Of a stretch of 30,735 nt of DNA, positions 14,581-25,100 are shown piece after piece (the stretch's first letter is position 1; each line of letters starts with the position of its first letter). The translations under genes were made by a program, and so were the position numbers. Below the pieces are notes generated by a model that was given only the letters and a program-made list of their open reading frames with translations, ran no database searches and was not told the DNA's origin. This DNA comes from Mesostigma viride (taxonomy: Eukaryota; Streptophyta; Mesostigmatophyceae; Mesostigmatales; Mesostigmataceae), in NCBI GenBank assembly GCA_009746045.1, contig RPFO01000256.1, positions 2,399,829-2,430,563 of the forward strand, read 5' to 3'.

Positions 14581-15101
14581 TGCTGCTTTTTGAATGGGAC
14601 GAGGGCGGTGCCAGGAGATGTACCTGCGCTAGCCTTCACAGCCTTTTTCCCGACATCGTCGCCGCTGAGAAGCAGCAGTTGCTGGACGGATGGATTGAGC
14701 AGGTGCCAAAGTCCGTGGAGGATGTGCGTGCCAACAACGAGAATCTGTTCAACATCATGGAGCAAAAGCTCAAAGAGAAGCGTGAACTGCAAGCGAACAA
14801 GGCGGTACCCTTACCGCTGCGATCTGCAGGCGACCAGTCGGTTGCGCGGGCAACACGAGCACTGAGGCTGCCCATAAAACAAGTCATCTCACACGTCGCT
14901 TGCCCTGCCCGCGAGATTCAAGCGCAGATCAACCGCGCATGTGCGCCCGCTGCGCGAGGGAGCACATCAACGGCAACGCCCGCTTTGCGCACACTGATTT
15001 CCGGCAGGCACACCTTCAAGGTGAATGGAAGCCTCGTACGACGCGGCGGCCTACTCGTTGTTAAGCGGCCAGCCGTCACCTGCGGGCAGGGAATGCCGTA
15101 A
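14532..15101 (+). CDS. Uncharacterised ORF, helical middle region
   Basis: The likely true part begins near 14578 with LVLLFEWDEGGARRCTCAS, directly continuing the sense of the preceding frame (a ~2-nt shift at the TAG, 14578-14580). It then has a helical, charged segment (AAEKQQLLDGWIEQVPKSVE, NNENLFNIMEQKLKEKRELQ). The frame ends at TAA overlapping GTAAGC at 15093, a good donor site, so splicing to the next ORF is possible. No domain recognised. Confidence 0.4.
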   Translation: MPPHRAWQAPKGSPGLVLLFEWDEGGARRCTCASLHSLFPDIVAAEKQQLLDGWIEQVPKSVEDVRANNENLFNIMEQKLKEKRELQANKAVPLPLRSAGDQSVARATRALRLPIKQVISHVACPAREIQAQINRACAPAARGSTSTATPALRTLISGRHTFKVNGSLVRRGGLLVVKRPAVTCGQGMP

Positions 15102-15110
15102 GCACCACAC

Positions 15111-15719
15111 ATGCTGGTGAAGGTCCTTGATCTGAAAGGCGATCGCACGGAGCGTGACAGCATTGTCGCCTCTCCTTACTACGCACCGTCGTGGACGGGC
15201 CAGTTTTCTAGAGTGACATTAGGTGGCGGCAGCGCAGGGATGACGGTCCCCATTTCTGATGTACACCTGCAGCACTGGACAGTGGGCGGTACGGCAGAGG
15301 TGCACCAGCCTGAGCTGATCGGTACCGGCAAACTGTCAGCTGCCACGGTGGCGGCGTTGAAAGAGCACCCGCAGATTGACTTTGAGCATTACAAGACTGC
15401 CACCGCCGCCAGGGCAGCAGCAAAGGATGACTGCAATGCCTACTTTGCCGAGCATGGAGCACGTGCGCTTATCGGGATGCGCCTGTGTGCCATGTTTCCG
15501 GGGACAGCGAGGAAGAGGGAGCGCTTCCATGGCTGGGTCACTAAGGTTCAGGAAAGGGGAGGTCACCTGCTCATCAAGGCGATGTGGGCTGATGGGCAGG
15601 ACTATCATGCCCTGGCGGAGGTGACGCAGTTCGTGTGCGGCTGCCCACACCCAGTCGAGGCATTTGGCCGCGCTCGCTTCTTTCCACAGGAGCTAGGCTG
15701 GCACCGTGAACGCAGGTGA
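15111..15719 (+). CDS. Uncharacterised ORF with a compact C-terminal beta-type domain
   Basis: 202 codons on the + strand. The C-terminal part (RFHGWVTKVQERGGHLLIKA, then MWADGQDYHALAEVTQFV) looks like a small barrel of the Tudor/PWWP/chromo-like kind often placed at the end of transposon proteins. That is inference from pattern only. Its stop overlaps CGCAG|GTGATG, a possible donor, and a CACAG acceptor at about 15750-15760 would lead into the acidic stretch. Confidence 0.4.
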   Translation: MLVKVLDLKGDRTERDSIVASPYYAPSWTGQFSRVTLGGGSAGMTVPISDVHLQHWTVGGTAEVHQPELIGTGKLSAATVAALKEHPQIDFEHYKTATAARAAAKDDCNAYFAEHGARALIGMRLCAMFPGTARKRERFHGWVTKVQERGGHLLIKAMWADGQDYHALAEVTQFVCGCPHPVEAFGRARFFPQELGWHRERR

Positions 15720-15749
15720 TGGCACCCACATAGACGATGCCGTCCCTGC

Positions 15750-15921
15750 TGTGCACAGTGACAGTGAAGGCGGGGAGGAGGAGGAAGAGGGAGAGGAAGA
15801 GGGGGAGGAAGAGGGGGAGGGAGAGGGGGAGGGAGAATGGGAGGGGGAGGGGGAGGAGGAAGAGGGAGAGGGAGACGGAGAGGAGGATGCGGAATGGGAG
15901 CCGGGGATGACTGGTAGATGA
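15750..15921 (+). CDS. Acidic E/G-rich C-terminal segment (possible last exon)
   Basis: A polypurine GAGGAGGAAGAGGG-type tract that in one + frame encodes about 40 Glu/Gly residues, then DGEEDAEWEPGMTGR and a stop at 15919-15921. It may be the last exon of the gene above or plain simple sequence. The reverse-strand Ser/Pro/Leu ORFs are shadows. Confidence 0.35.
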
Positions 15922-16343
15922 GACGGTGCCATCTACCGGCGCATGGAATGAAGTGGTACACAAGTTTACTCATGGTTATCGGCAAGTAGAGCATGCTCGC
16001 CTGGCCTAGTTGCATTTAAATCAATGAGTTGAGTTTGGAGAGGCTGCATTTTGCTAAGATGAAGAATGTGCTAGCATGGCCAAACTTTTATGGCTTGTAG
16101 CCAAATCCTCTTGGGGTATGCAGTGTACTAGCGGTGTGCAATTGCGAGGATTCCTGTCTTGTAGCGATGTGGCCTCTCACCCTGCAGCCTGGTAGATGTG
16201 TTGGCATGCAGCCACCCATCATGGGTCATCCGATCTGGTGTGATTTGCATTTGCACACCTTGTATTAAGGCCATGATTTAATATTGTCTTGTTATTTTTA
16301 ATGTGTATATGCGAAAAGAGGCATTAATCTGCTCATATATAGT
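15922..16343. other. Non-coding stretch
   Basis: AT-richer DNA with no supported gene; it leads into the satellite. Confidence 0.4.
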
Positions 16344-16975
16344 GCTAGCAAATGTCACTACCTTTACCTATGCCTGACCTTACAAGTTGAGGATGGTCTA
16401 ATGTAGTGGCAAACAGGTTATTTACAACATTTCACAGTTTTCTGACATAGTTTGAGGCAACTATACTTACCAAAATGCTTGAAAAAGGCAAAAATTGCAC
16501 CATTTATGCTAGCAAACATCGCTATTTTGAGATCAAACTGGGCCCAAACTTGGCCCATGGTCTAATCTAGTGGTGTTTAGGTTGCTTCCAACATTTCATA
16601 GCTTTCTGACATAGTTTGATATTGTGTAGTAGCTTACACTGAGCAAAATGCTTGAAAATGGCAAAAAATGCACCATTTATGCTAGCAAACGTCACTATTT
16701 TGACATCAAGCTGAGCCCAAACTTGGCCCATTGTCTATTCTAGTGGTGTTTAGGTTGCTTCCAATATTTCATAGCTTTATGACGTAGTTTGATATTGTTT
16801 AGTAGCTTACACTGAGCAAAATGCTTGAAAATGGCAAAAAATGCAGTATTTATGCTAGCAAACGTCACTATTTTGAGTTCAGATTGACCCCAAACTTTGT
16901 GCATGGTCTATTCTAGTGGTAATTAGGTTGCTTGCAAATATCCATGATGGTTTGACGTGATTTAGTACTGTTTCC
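16344..16975. repeat. ~173-bp tandem satellite, four copies
   Basis: Copies begin at GCTAGCAAA at 16344, 16508, 16681 and 16854 (spacing 164, 173 and 173). Shared words include CAAAATGCTTGAAAA, GGCAAAAA, TGGTCTA or TGTCTATTCTAGTGGT, and AGGTTGCTTCCAA. The outer copies are more diverged than the middle two, as expected of an array growing by unequal exchange. No coding capacity. Confidence 0.9.
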
Positions 16976-17430
16976 TATTTATTACTGTTTAATTTAAGGG
17001 GAGGGGACATGCCTAAAGGGCACTTTTCTGGAAACCATACCTAGGCATGTGCTAAAAATCCAAAGATGATTGGGGACCATAAATATGATTAAAAAAAAAT
17101 TTTCCAACCAATTGGGGGGGGTACTACCCCCCACCATACGCAGATTACGTGCTAAAAATAGAAAAAGACGCTATTTTAGTCACATTTTTCCTAGGACAAT
17201 GGGCAAACATATTGGGTCCAAATCATATATTCCCGCATAGTTCCCCCACTTTTGAGAAAGTCTGCCTAATTGGGACCAAGAAATAACAATGTTTACTCAA
17301 GTTGATGGATTTCCCGCAAAACAGGTACTTTTTTAATCAAAAAAAAAAAAATCAAATCATAGACTTATTATATCATGCTCTACCATATATTCCCAAATAC
17401 TAGAGAGGGGGGGACATGCAGCCCCAAATT
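16976..17430. other. Non-coding stretch with homopolymers
   Basis: No gene. Contains GTGCTAAAAAT twice (about 17051 and 17150, also near 9131), A-runs near 17090 and 17340, and an almost palindromic GGGGGGGGTACTACCCCCC near 17115. Confidence 0.4.
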
Positions 17431-17501
17431 TTCAGGCCATTCTGACCAGCGCAGCTCTAGTTGATGGATTTCCTAGATAGCGCCAGAGACGAGCCAAAAG
17501 C

Positions 17502-17875
17502 TCATTCATCATCACTATAGGCCTCCCCAGGCTCGCAGTCTTGGCAGTACCACTCCCCCTTTGGCACGGTTTCGAGGGTGAGACCCGTGCACAGCATGTG
17601 GGCCCCCTGCACACAATCAGTGCCACCACAGATGAGGAAGGGGTTGTGAGTTGTATGCGTGGGGCCACCGCAGAACATGCACAGTCTAGCATCAATATCC
17701 ATGACATCCCCATCCTCATCCCCTGCACCCCCTTCCTCATAGTGCACCCCCTTAGCGTATGTGCAGCGGTCCTGCTTGCCCTCCTTCCAGTGCCTTTTCT
17801 TCTTCTCTAACTTCCTTTTCATCTTGCGCCGCTTCCAGTCATGCTGCCCCTTGAGCTGCTGCTGCCACCCCTCTT
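17502..17875 (-). CDS. PHD-finger segment with lysine-rich linker
   Basis: The frame runs from QQQLKGQHDWKRRK through KRKLEKKKRHWKEGKQ to a C4HC3 PHD finger: CMFCGG...CGGTDC...H-x2-C...EWYCQDC. It ends PGEAYSDDE and a stop. PHD fingers usually read histone H3 tails, and such modules occur at the C-terminus of some algal and protist transposon proteins. The upstream frame (17819-18604) reads straight towards it, but a frameshift at about 17835-17875 separates the two, so this is probably the end of one broken protein. The ATG at 17822 is probably internal. Confidence 0.65.
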
Positions 17876-18604
17876 GGCCTTGATGGTCCCCATCTGCGCC
17901 TCGACAGCGGGGGTCACTGTGACACCCAGTTCCTCTGCATCCTCAAACCACCACTCCTCACCATGCTGCACGTGCAGTATGCCCACTGCGCATGCACCTG
18001 GGTACAGCCCTGCCCCAAACCCGCCCTTCCCACCAGGGACAGCCCTAATCTGCTGGGAGTGCAGGAACTCATTCCTGTTGCTGCTGGCATCGTGGGTGCA
18101 GGCCTCTAGAATCTCCATCGTGGTGTACTTGGCCCAGACAGCCTTGACCAGCCCCAGCACATCCACCGTCACCCCCTGCGGCGTGCTCGCCGCGACAGGC
18201 AGCCACGTGGTCCCACCCCACCCGGGAGTTGTGTCCCCCACCACAGAGCCACACCACTGCTGCTCAACATGCGGCTTGCTAGGATCCGCTTGCCGCACAT
18301 AGTTAGGCCACTGCTCACACTCGTCGTGCTTGTTAAAGTAGTGCAGCAGTGCGTTGGCTAGTGCCCCCTTGAGGTGGACTGCCCCCATGTGCCCGTTGGC
18401 ATGGATGCATGTGCGGAAGGAATAACACATGGAGTTCACTGTGGGGTCATCTAGCACCCCCCTGAGCTTGCCCAGGTGCTCCTTCTTGAGCTTGGTCAGT
18501 GCATTGTACAAACACCCCCCCAAGTGATTGATGTCCTCCTTCTTATCGGGGATGAGGCCTGCCTCTGCGAGGAACTGGGCGTCCCCAACATCTACTGCTC
18601 CAAC
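17819..18604 (-). pseudogene. Transposase-like C-terminal region (broken)
   Basis: Open for 261 codons from 18604 without a clear start. It includes AEAGLIPDKKEDINHLGGCL, LGKLRGVLDDPTVNSMCYSF, RTCIHANGHMGAVHLKGALA, then NALLHYFNKHDECEQWPNYV. The H-x2-C-x2-W style motif after an N-x2-L-H-x-F helix recalls the region following the catalytic domain in large eukaryotic DNA transposases (Mutator-like or KDZ-like). I cannot decide which. The catalytic part is not in the window: upstream of 18604 the frame is closed. A frameshift separates it from the PHD finger. Confidence 0.5.
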
Positions 18605-19126
18605 CTAGGGCCATTGCTGGTACTTTTGACGTCATGAAAGCAGCGTTTTGGACTAGTGGAATATGATTTTACAGCATAAAAAGTCCATTTTATCATGAAT
18701 GAACATGGCCAACAACCCCAAGTGCCCCTAAATTTCTCAATATTTGTAGAGAAATGCTACTTCTCATAATTAAAACCTGCACAAATGCACAATTTGGGGC
18801 ATGCATGTGAAAGTTTGAAGTACAATGAGGTTTTACATTTTTCAATTATTAATGGTATCTCATTCTTCAATCAATCAATTTGCAATCGTCCAAACAATTT
18901 ATTCATTTCATACATGTCCGAATATGTTGAAAGAACACATGCAAGTGCTCAATCAGCGTGGACCCCCTTGGACGCGCCCCACCATATATACATTGGACAC
19001 GTCACCCCAACTACTAAACTGCCCAAAGTCACGGTAACTGATCCAACTACTATGTACATCTGCATTTCTCCACGTTGCGGTGGGCAATTACGTGCAAAAC
19101 GCGATTTCGTGCAAAGTCCTCGCCCA
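18605..19126. other. Intergenic stretch
   Basis: AT-rich, no supported gene. It separates the transposase remnant from the 3' end of the large minus-strand gene. Confidence 0.4.
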
Positions 19127-22100
19127 TCATCGCTTGCCAGGTCGATATGAAGGAATGTTGTCCCAGCTGGCGCCTTCCTTCAGGAGAGTAACATGTTCTC
19201 TAGCGAACTTCAGAGGGAAACGAAACTTTTGCTCGCACTCATTACTCCAACCGAGGTCGTGCCCTTCATCAAACCATCTGAACACCACCTTCTCCCTCTC
19301 TTTGCCCAGGAGGGTGCCAAAGAGCGGAAAATCTTCCTTCTTGGGGTACTTGTGCTCCCAGTTTATGCACACGTCGTCTACCCATTTCGAACTCCAACCT
19401 CCGCGACTCAGTTTCGCGCCATCCATAAAGCGCATCCGGACGTCCGGCCGAACGTCCCTGATTCGGTTTTCGGCCGTCGCATCTCTGCCCTGACCACCAC
19501 CCTTCTGCGGCTGTGCAGGTTCGTCGGCACCCTCCGTCTCCTGCCCCGCCCCTCGCCTGCCCCCTCCCCGACGTTTTGCCTTCTGCCCCTGCGCAGCCGC
19601 CGCCTCTGCCATCAACTCTTCGTACGTTTTTTCTGGCTGACCGCACGGTAAGGCTGGTGCGTGAGTTGGTGCGTTGGGTGGGAGCTCGTCCCCTCCCGCC
19701 CCCGGTTGTGCAACTGGTTCGCCGACCGCGGCCTGGCCAACAACACGGCCGGCCTCTCTGGACACAGTCCCAGACGCGGATCCACGGGGAAACCGAACTG
19801 GAGTTTCTTCTTCGCCTTTCCCTGCACGTAAGCACATGCCAATTAACATGAATACGGAAGGGTCGTGTGAGAAATCAATGAAGCCATGGACTGATGCAAA
19901 AAAACTTATGTAGAAATATATATTAAGGTACTTATTAAACTCGTTTATTGAAAATGAAATTTACCGGCCGAATGTACCGTTGGAGCGTGGAAGGGCATCC
20001 TTGGTCGATCGAAGATATCCGTAAATGTTAACGGTGCGGTCGATGTCCCTGGCGGCGCCTCAACATCGACCACCTCAGTCGGGCGCATCAATCCGGCAAA
20101 CGCCGGCCCTCCACCTGAGACTTTCGGCGGACCCTCCACGTTACGAGCCTCCAATACCCTCTTCTGCAGTGGGGTGCTCGCAACAAAATCCGTGTCAGCC
20201 GACGGCTCCGGATCGTCATCCTCATTCAGCAGTATCGTGTTCGGGCATTGCTCCATCCCCGTCGAGCGGGGGGCAAAGTCATCACAACCGTCCTTCCTGA
20301 CGACGGTACGGGATCGTCACCCAGACCCAAAGAAACCGAGGCGAGGGCGGGGGTCCCCTCAACCGGGGGTCCCCATGAATCCTGACGAGGCCTCATTCCC
20401 ACCTGTTGGACACGACCGCCTCCCGTAAATCGGGAACGCCCGCCGGCGCTACCAGTAACAGGCCGCGAGCCTGCTTCCTGCTGGCGATCCCCCTCCTCAT
20501 CACAGATACGCCCGCCGGCGTTTCCAGTAACACGCTGCGAGCCTCCTTCCTGCTGGCGATCCCCCTCCTCATCACAGATACGCCCGCCGGCGTTTCCAGT
20601 AACAGGCCGCGAGCCTCCTTCCTGCTGGCGATCCCCCTCCTCATCACAGATACGCCCGCCGGCGTTTCCAGTAACAGGCCTCGAGCCTCCCTCCCGCTGG
20701 CGATCCCCCTCCTCGTCACAGATACGCCCGCCGGCGTTTCCAACGACAGGCCTCGAGTCTCCTTCACCAGCACGCTGGCGCTTACCTCCCCCCTGTTGTC
20801 TTCATCCCCCCCCATTGTCTCATCACGCAAGCCTCCATCACCCCGACTGCGCTTTTTCCCTCCCCTTCCATCTCCTCCCCCGTCCCTCTCCCCCCTCCCC
20901 CTCCTCCCATCTCCCCATCCCCATCCCCTTTCTCCCCCTCCGCCTGCCCCTCACCCATCCCGGGCGGGTGCCCCTCAGCAATATCCTCCTCCTCGTCCTC
21001 CTCGTCCTCCTCGTCCTCCTCGTCCTCCTCGTCCTCCTCCTCCTCCTCATCCTCCTCCTCCTCATCCTCCTCCTTCTCATCCTCATCCGCCTCCCCCTCT
21101 TCCCCCTTCTCCGAATCATCATCCTCATCAGACGAAGAATCGTCGTCGGAAAAGTATTTGAGGCCTTCCCACCCATCTTCAACAAGCCAATATTTGATAA
21201 GGCGGACCAGGCGCTTCCACCGGCGGATATGGGCGGGCTCCCCGAACACCAGCAGAACTCTGCAGGGTCCCCTAAAAAGGGCGTTGGTCATCTTGTCAAC
21301 CACATCCCACACGACCGGGCTCAAATGCGAGGAGGGTTTGGGAATGTTGCTCTCCTCCGGAATGCAGTCTGCGTCCCACTTGCGCAGGTTCCTCCACTTC
21401 TCGTTGCTGTCAGCTGCCAGGTCCAGCACAGCAAACGCCTGGTCCTCCAGCGACCGAGGAATTTTGTAATTCCCCGCGCACAACTCGTCCACCACCTTCG
21501 TCACCACCAGATCCTTTCTTTTTTCGTTTTCCTTCCATGTCATTGTCCTGTATGCGATCCAGTCGGATCCCATCCTCACCCCCTTCCAATCGCTGTAGGC
21601 TTCCAACCTTTCCTTCCACCCCTTCTTGGCCTTGGTAGTCCCCTCCTCCGCCGCCTCCTCGACCTCCTTCTCGACCTCCGCCGCCGCCTCCTGTGGCACA
21701 CCCAGCAGATGTTTGGTCTTCACCCCCAAATCGTCATACAAATGACGGGGGTGGGAAGCGAGCAGCCCTCTCGGGAACTTCCAGTCCTTCTGGTCGACCA
21801 CTTTCCTTTTAGCCGGCGGAAGGTCCCTCAGCGTGAGAATGATCGCCCTCATGGCCGTGACGACCACCCGCCAAAAGTCTCTGGTCAGGCGGCAGTCGGC
21901 GATGAACTTGTCGAGGTCCGTGGCGAAGGTGCCCTTCAGCTTCACGCCAAACACGTGCTCCCTCACCAATACGGGGTCGAAAGTCCCGTTTAGTTGTTTG
22001 CAAGCGGCCATCAGCTCGGGGTTCTCCAGGAACTTGATGTGGGCGAATTGCTTTGCCGCCTCTATCAAATTCTTGGCGACTTCCATTATTTTTATCAGGT

Positions 22101-25100
22101 TGCTGGGAGGGGCCTCACAGGACATGATCGGCGCTTGGATCAGGCTGTCGAAGTACTGGAAACTCGCAAGTTCCCGATGCGCGGTGAAAATGGACAGTTC
22201 GTGCGCCTTGTCTTTAGGGCGCGTGTCAAGGAAGTCTTGCCGAGCCGCGATATCCTGTGCGATCGCCGGCTTGCCGTCGACAGCGGGCTTCAAAGGGTCC
22301 TCACACCAGAACAGCCAGCGCTGCATGAAGTTCTTCTGGTCCGGCCCCCACTTGTCCGTCTCTTCAGCCCCTCCTGCCTTGTCGCCTGCGCCGTCCCCTT
22401 CGGCCTTGGCTTGCTCTCCTTTCTGCCAAAAGGGCTTCACAATCGCCCAGATCTTGCCGTACAGAGGAGTTGGGAGAGACACGCCCTTCCCTCTCTTGAC
22501 GGGTCCATATGCCTGGTAGGCCCGGTGCACATCCCCAAGCGCTGAGCCCCACGTTGCCTTGGCTTGGGCTGTGTCCTCGGCGTTCATGGCGTTCCCGAGC
22601 TGCCTGACAACTTCGATCATCTTGCCGACTTGTTCGGTAACCTGCATCCCCGTAGGGCAACAACGCGCAGAGACACATCGACAGTCCTCCCAAATAAGCA
22701 CAACTCAACTGAGAACAAGAATACGACTGACAGAAACGCCGGCGGTCGCATCTTGACCGAACTAATGGCATACTGAAATTAACACAAGAAAACCACTTAT
22801 AGAAACGCCGGCGGTCGCAACCTGGCTTACCTTCTGTTCACGGATCTGCCACCAGGTCGGCAGGATGGTCTCACCCTTGAGCATCTGCACGTCCACCCCC
22901 CCGAAATTCGTCCAATCAGTTGCCCACTCCTCCAGCTTCGCCGCGGCCACGGTCTTCGTGACCTCCTGCTCCTTCCCTCCCCGCGCAACGACCCTGAGCT
23001 TTTCCGCCTTCATGAAACCATTCAGCATTGCCTGGTACCACACAGATCTTTGGTCCACCGTCATATTGTCGGTGACCAGTTCGAATTTCACCGATTTGAT
23101 GAGTGTGGTAAAGTGGTTCCCGTCCAGCACGAGAAAGCCGCAAATGGCTGGCGGCAACGGTGGCTTCTTCTCGAATGGAGCCATCTCCCAGGCGGACTTG
23201 CACAAACTGTCCAAAAGCGCGGCCTTTCTCACGTCCACGGGCTTAAGATCGTCCAGCAAATCGGCCCGTCCTGTCAGAACCGCGGTGGAAGCAGCTTCGG
23301 CCATTCCCTTGGCCGAACTCGTTCGCAGGTAGATATCAATTTCTTCGTCAGTCATTGCGCGAGCGTAGCCAGCCTTCATTGTCCGTGCCCCCCCATCTCC
23401 CCGAAGAGTTGCGCGAGCTGACGCTGGGTGCCTTCCTTTTTCATCCAGTCATGAAAAGTGTTGGGGCACCGGTCAGCCAAAAACTGGAACGAGTACCGCC
23501 ACACAGGAATCACCAGCTTGTCGTGGCCGTAGTCGGACTCCGAGTTTGCAAAAATGGTGGCGTTCTGCTCGGCTCTAGACAGATGCAAGTCTCGTGCGAG
23601 GAGCTTCTGAGGCCCCACGAACAGGTTCCTTGTCCACACCCGATTTCGATGCACCAAGGCTTTGGACATCTCATCGAGGTCCCGAGGCTGAACGGCAAGC
23701 TGCTTCCGTAACCGTTTGCCCTTCGCGATCTCATCGTTCACATCCAGGATGTCATCATCATCCTGCGACACCGGGGACTTCTCCCATTTCTCAAGCAGAG
23801 ACACGGGAGCATCCGCAACCTCCAAGTCCTTTCCTTTCCCCTTTCCCTTCAGCGCCTTCCCCTTGTAGGTCGCAAGTGCTTCGGAGAGTCCCTTCTGGTG
23901 TTCGTCGACGGCAGCAGTCCACGTACTATCTATTTTCATGTTCTCGCGGCGCGCGTGCTGGTCGAGGCTGATTGAGTACAGGATGGCCGCGTGGGTCGCC
24001 CTCTCGGCCTGCACGTACTGCAGTGATGCGAAAAAATCAGGAAAGCATAACCAAAAGGAATAAAGTAAATGTCGATTGAGAAACGCCGGCCGTCGCAACC
24101 TACATGAAACCTGAACCTCAACATCAAAGCCCCCCTCACAACAGAGGTATACTTACCTCGTTCCCCTTAACAATGATATGAAAAAATCAGGAAAGCATAA
24201 CCGAAAGGAATAAAGTAAATGTCACACTTGAGAAACGCCGGCCGTCGCAACCTAGATGAAACCTAAACCTCAAGATCAGAGCCCCCCTCACAACAGAGGT
24301 ACACTTGGCTCATTTCCCTCAACGATGCGAAATCAGGAAAGGAAGTAAGTGTTAGTCAAAAGGAAGTAAGTGTCACACTTAAGAAACGCCGGCCGTCGCA
24401 ACCTACATGAAACGTGGACCTCAAGAACAAAGCCCCCCTCACAACAGAGGTAGACTTACCTCATTCCCCTCAACCGCTGTTGCTTCAGCCGCTTTCTTCG
24501 ACCCCTTCGCGATCTTCGGAGACTTGTCCTGGCGGGCATCGTGTTCCTTCAACATCTTGATCAGAGTCTTGGCGTCCTTCTCCGTCACCGTCAACAGTTT
24601 ACACTTCCTCTCCTTCCCTTTGCCCTCGAACAGGTTCTCCTGCATCCACTTTATCAAGGCCTTGGCGCTCGGGATTTCCTCAGGCTGTGTGGCGCCATCG
24701 GGCCGGCACGCATTCTTCACGATCAACTCAGCGACTTGATGGAGAATCATCATCTGGTTCCGTACCTCAGGTGGGGCTTCTTCCGTTCTCACCTCGGCCA
24801 CAACCCACTTTGCCAACTTCTTCAGTTGATAAGCATCCGCTTGCTCCTTAAAGCGTGTCATTTTCGCAGAATCGCCGTCGCTTAAACCCGCGCCCTCTGA
24901 CACAGGCTCACCGACAGCGATAGCCCCCTCTCCCTGGAGATTTGCCCCACCCTGACGACCGGCTTCCTGCAAGAACATTATCAACGGAAGATTTTTAATG
25001 TAAGAAAAGTGTAAAGAAACGCCGGCCGTCGTAACTCTGTCCATTGAGGACGAACCTAAACTTTCGATTACTAAGTCAACGGTAACTTACCCTTCCCCCC

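Noticed and set aside
20393-21161. Repeat-protein ORFs over the 72-bp array (minus 20393-20830; plus 20406-21161)
   Set aside because: The array is intronic between good donor and acceptor sites, and stays open on both strands because 72 is divisible by 3.
20815-21993. 392-codon plus-strand ORF opposite the acidic exon
   Set aside because: Leu-rich shadow of the GAG/GAC tract and of the helical exon on the minus strand; no features of its own.
23376-23379. ATGA stop/start overlap taken as operon-style coupling
   Set aside because: Restoring one base in the adjacent C7 run gives a continuous exon with matching phases at both ends, a simpler explanation in a spliced gene.
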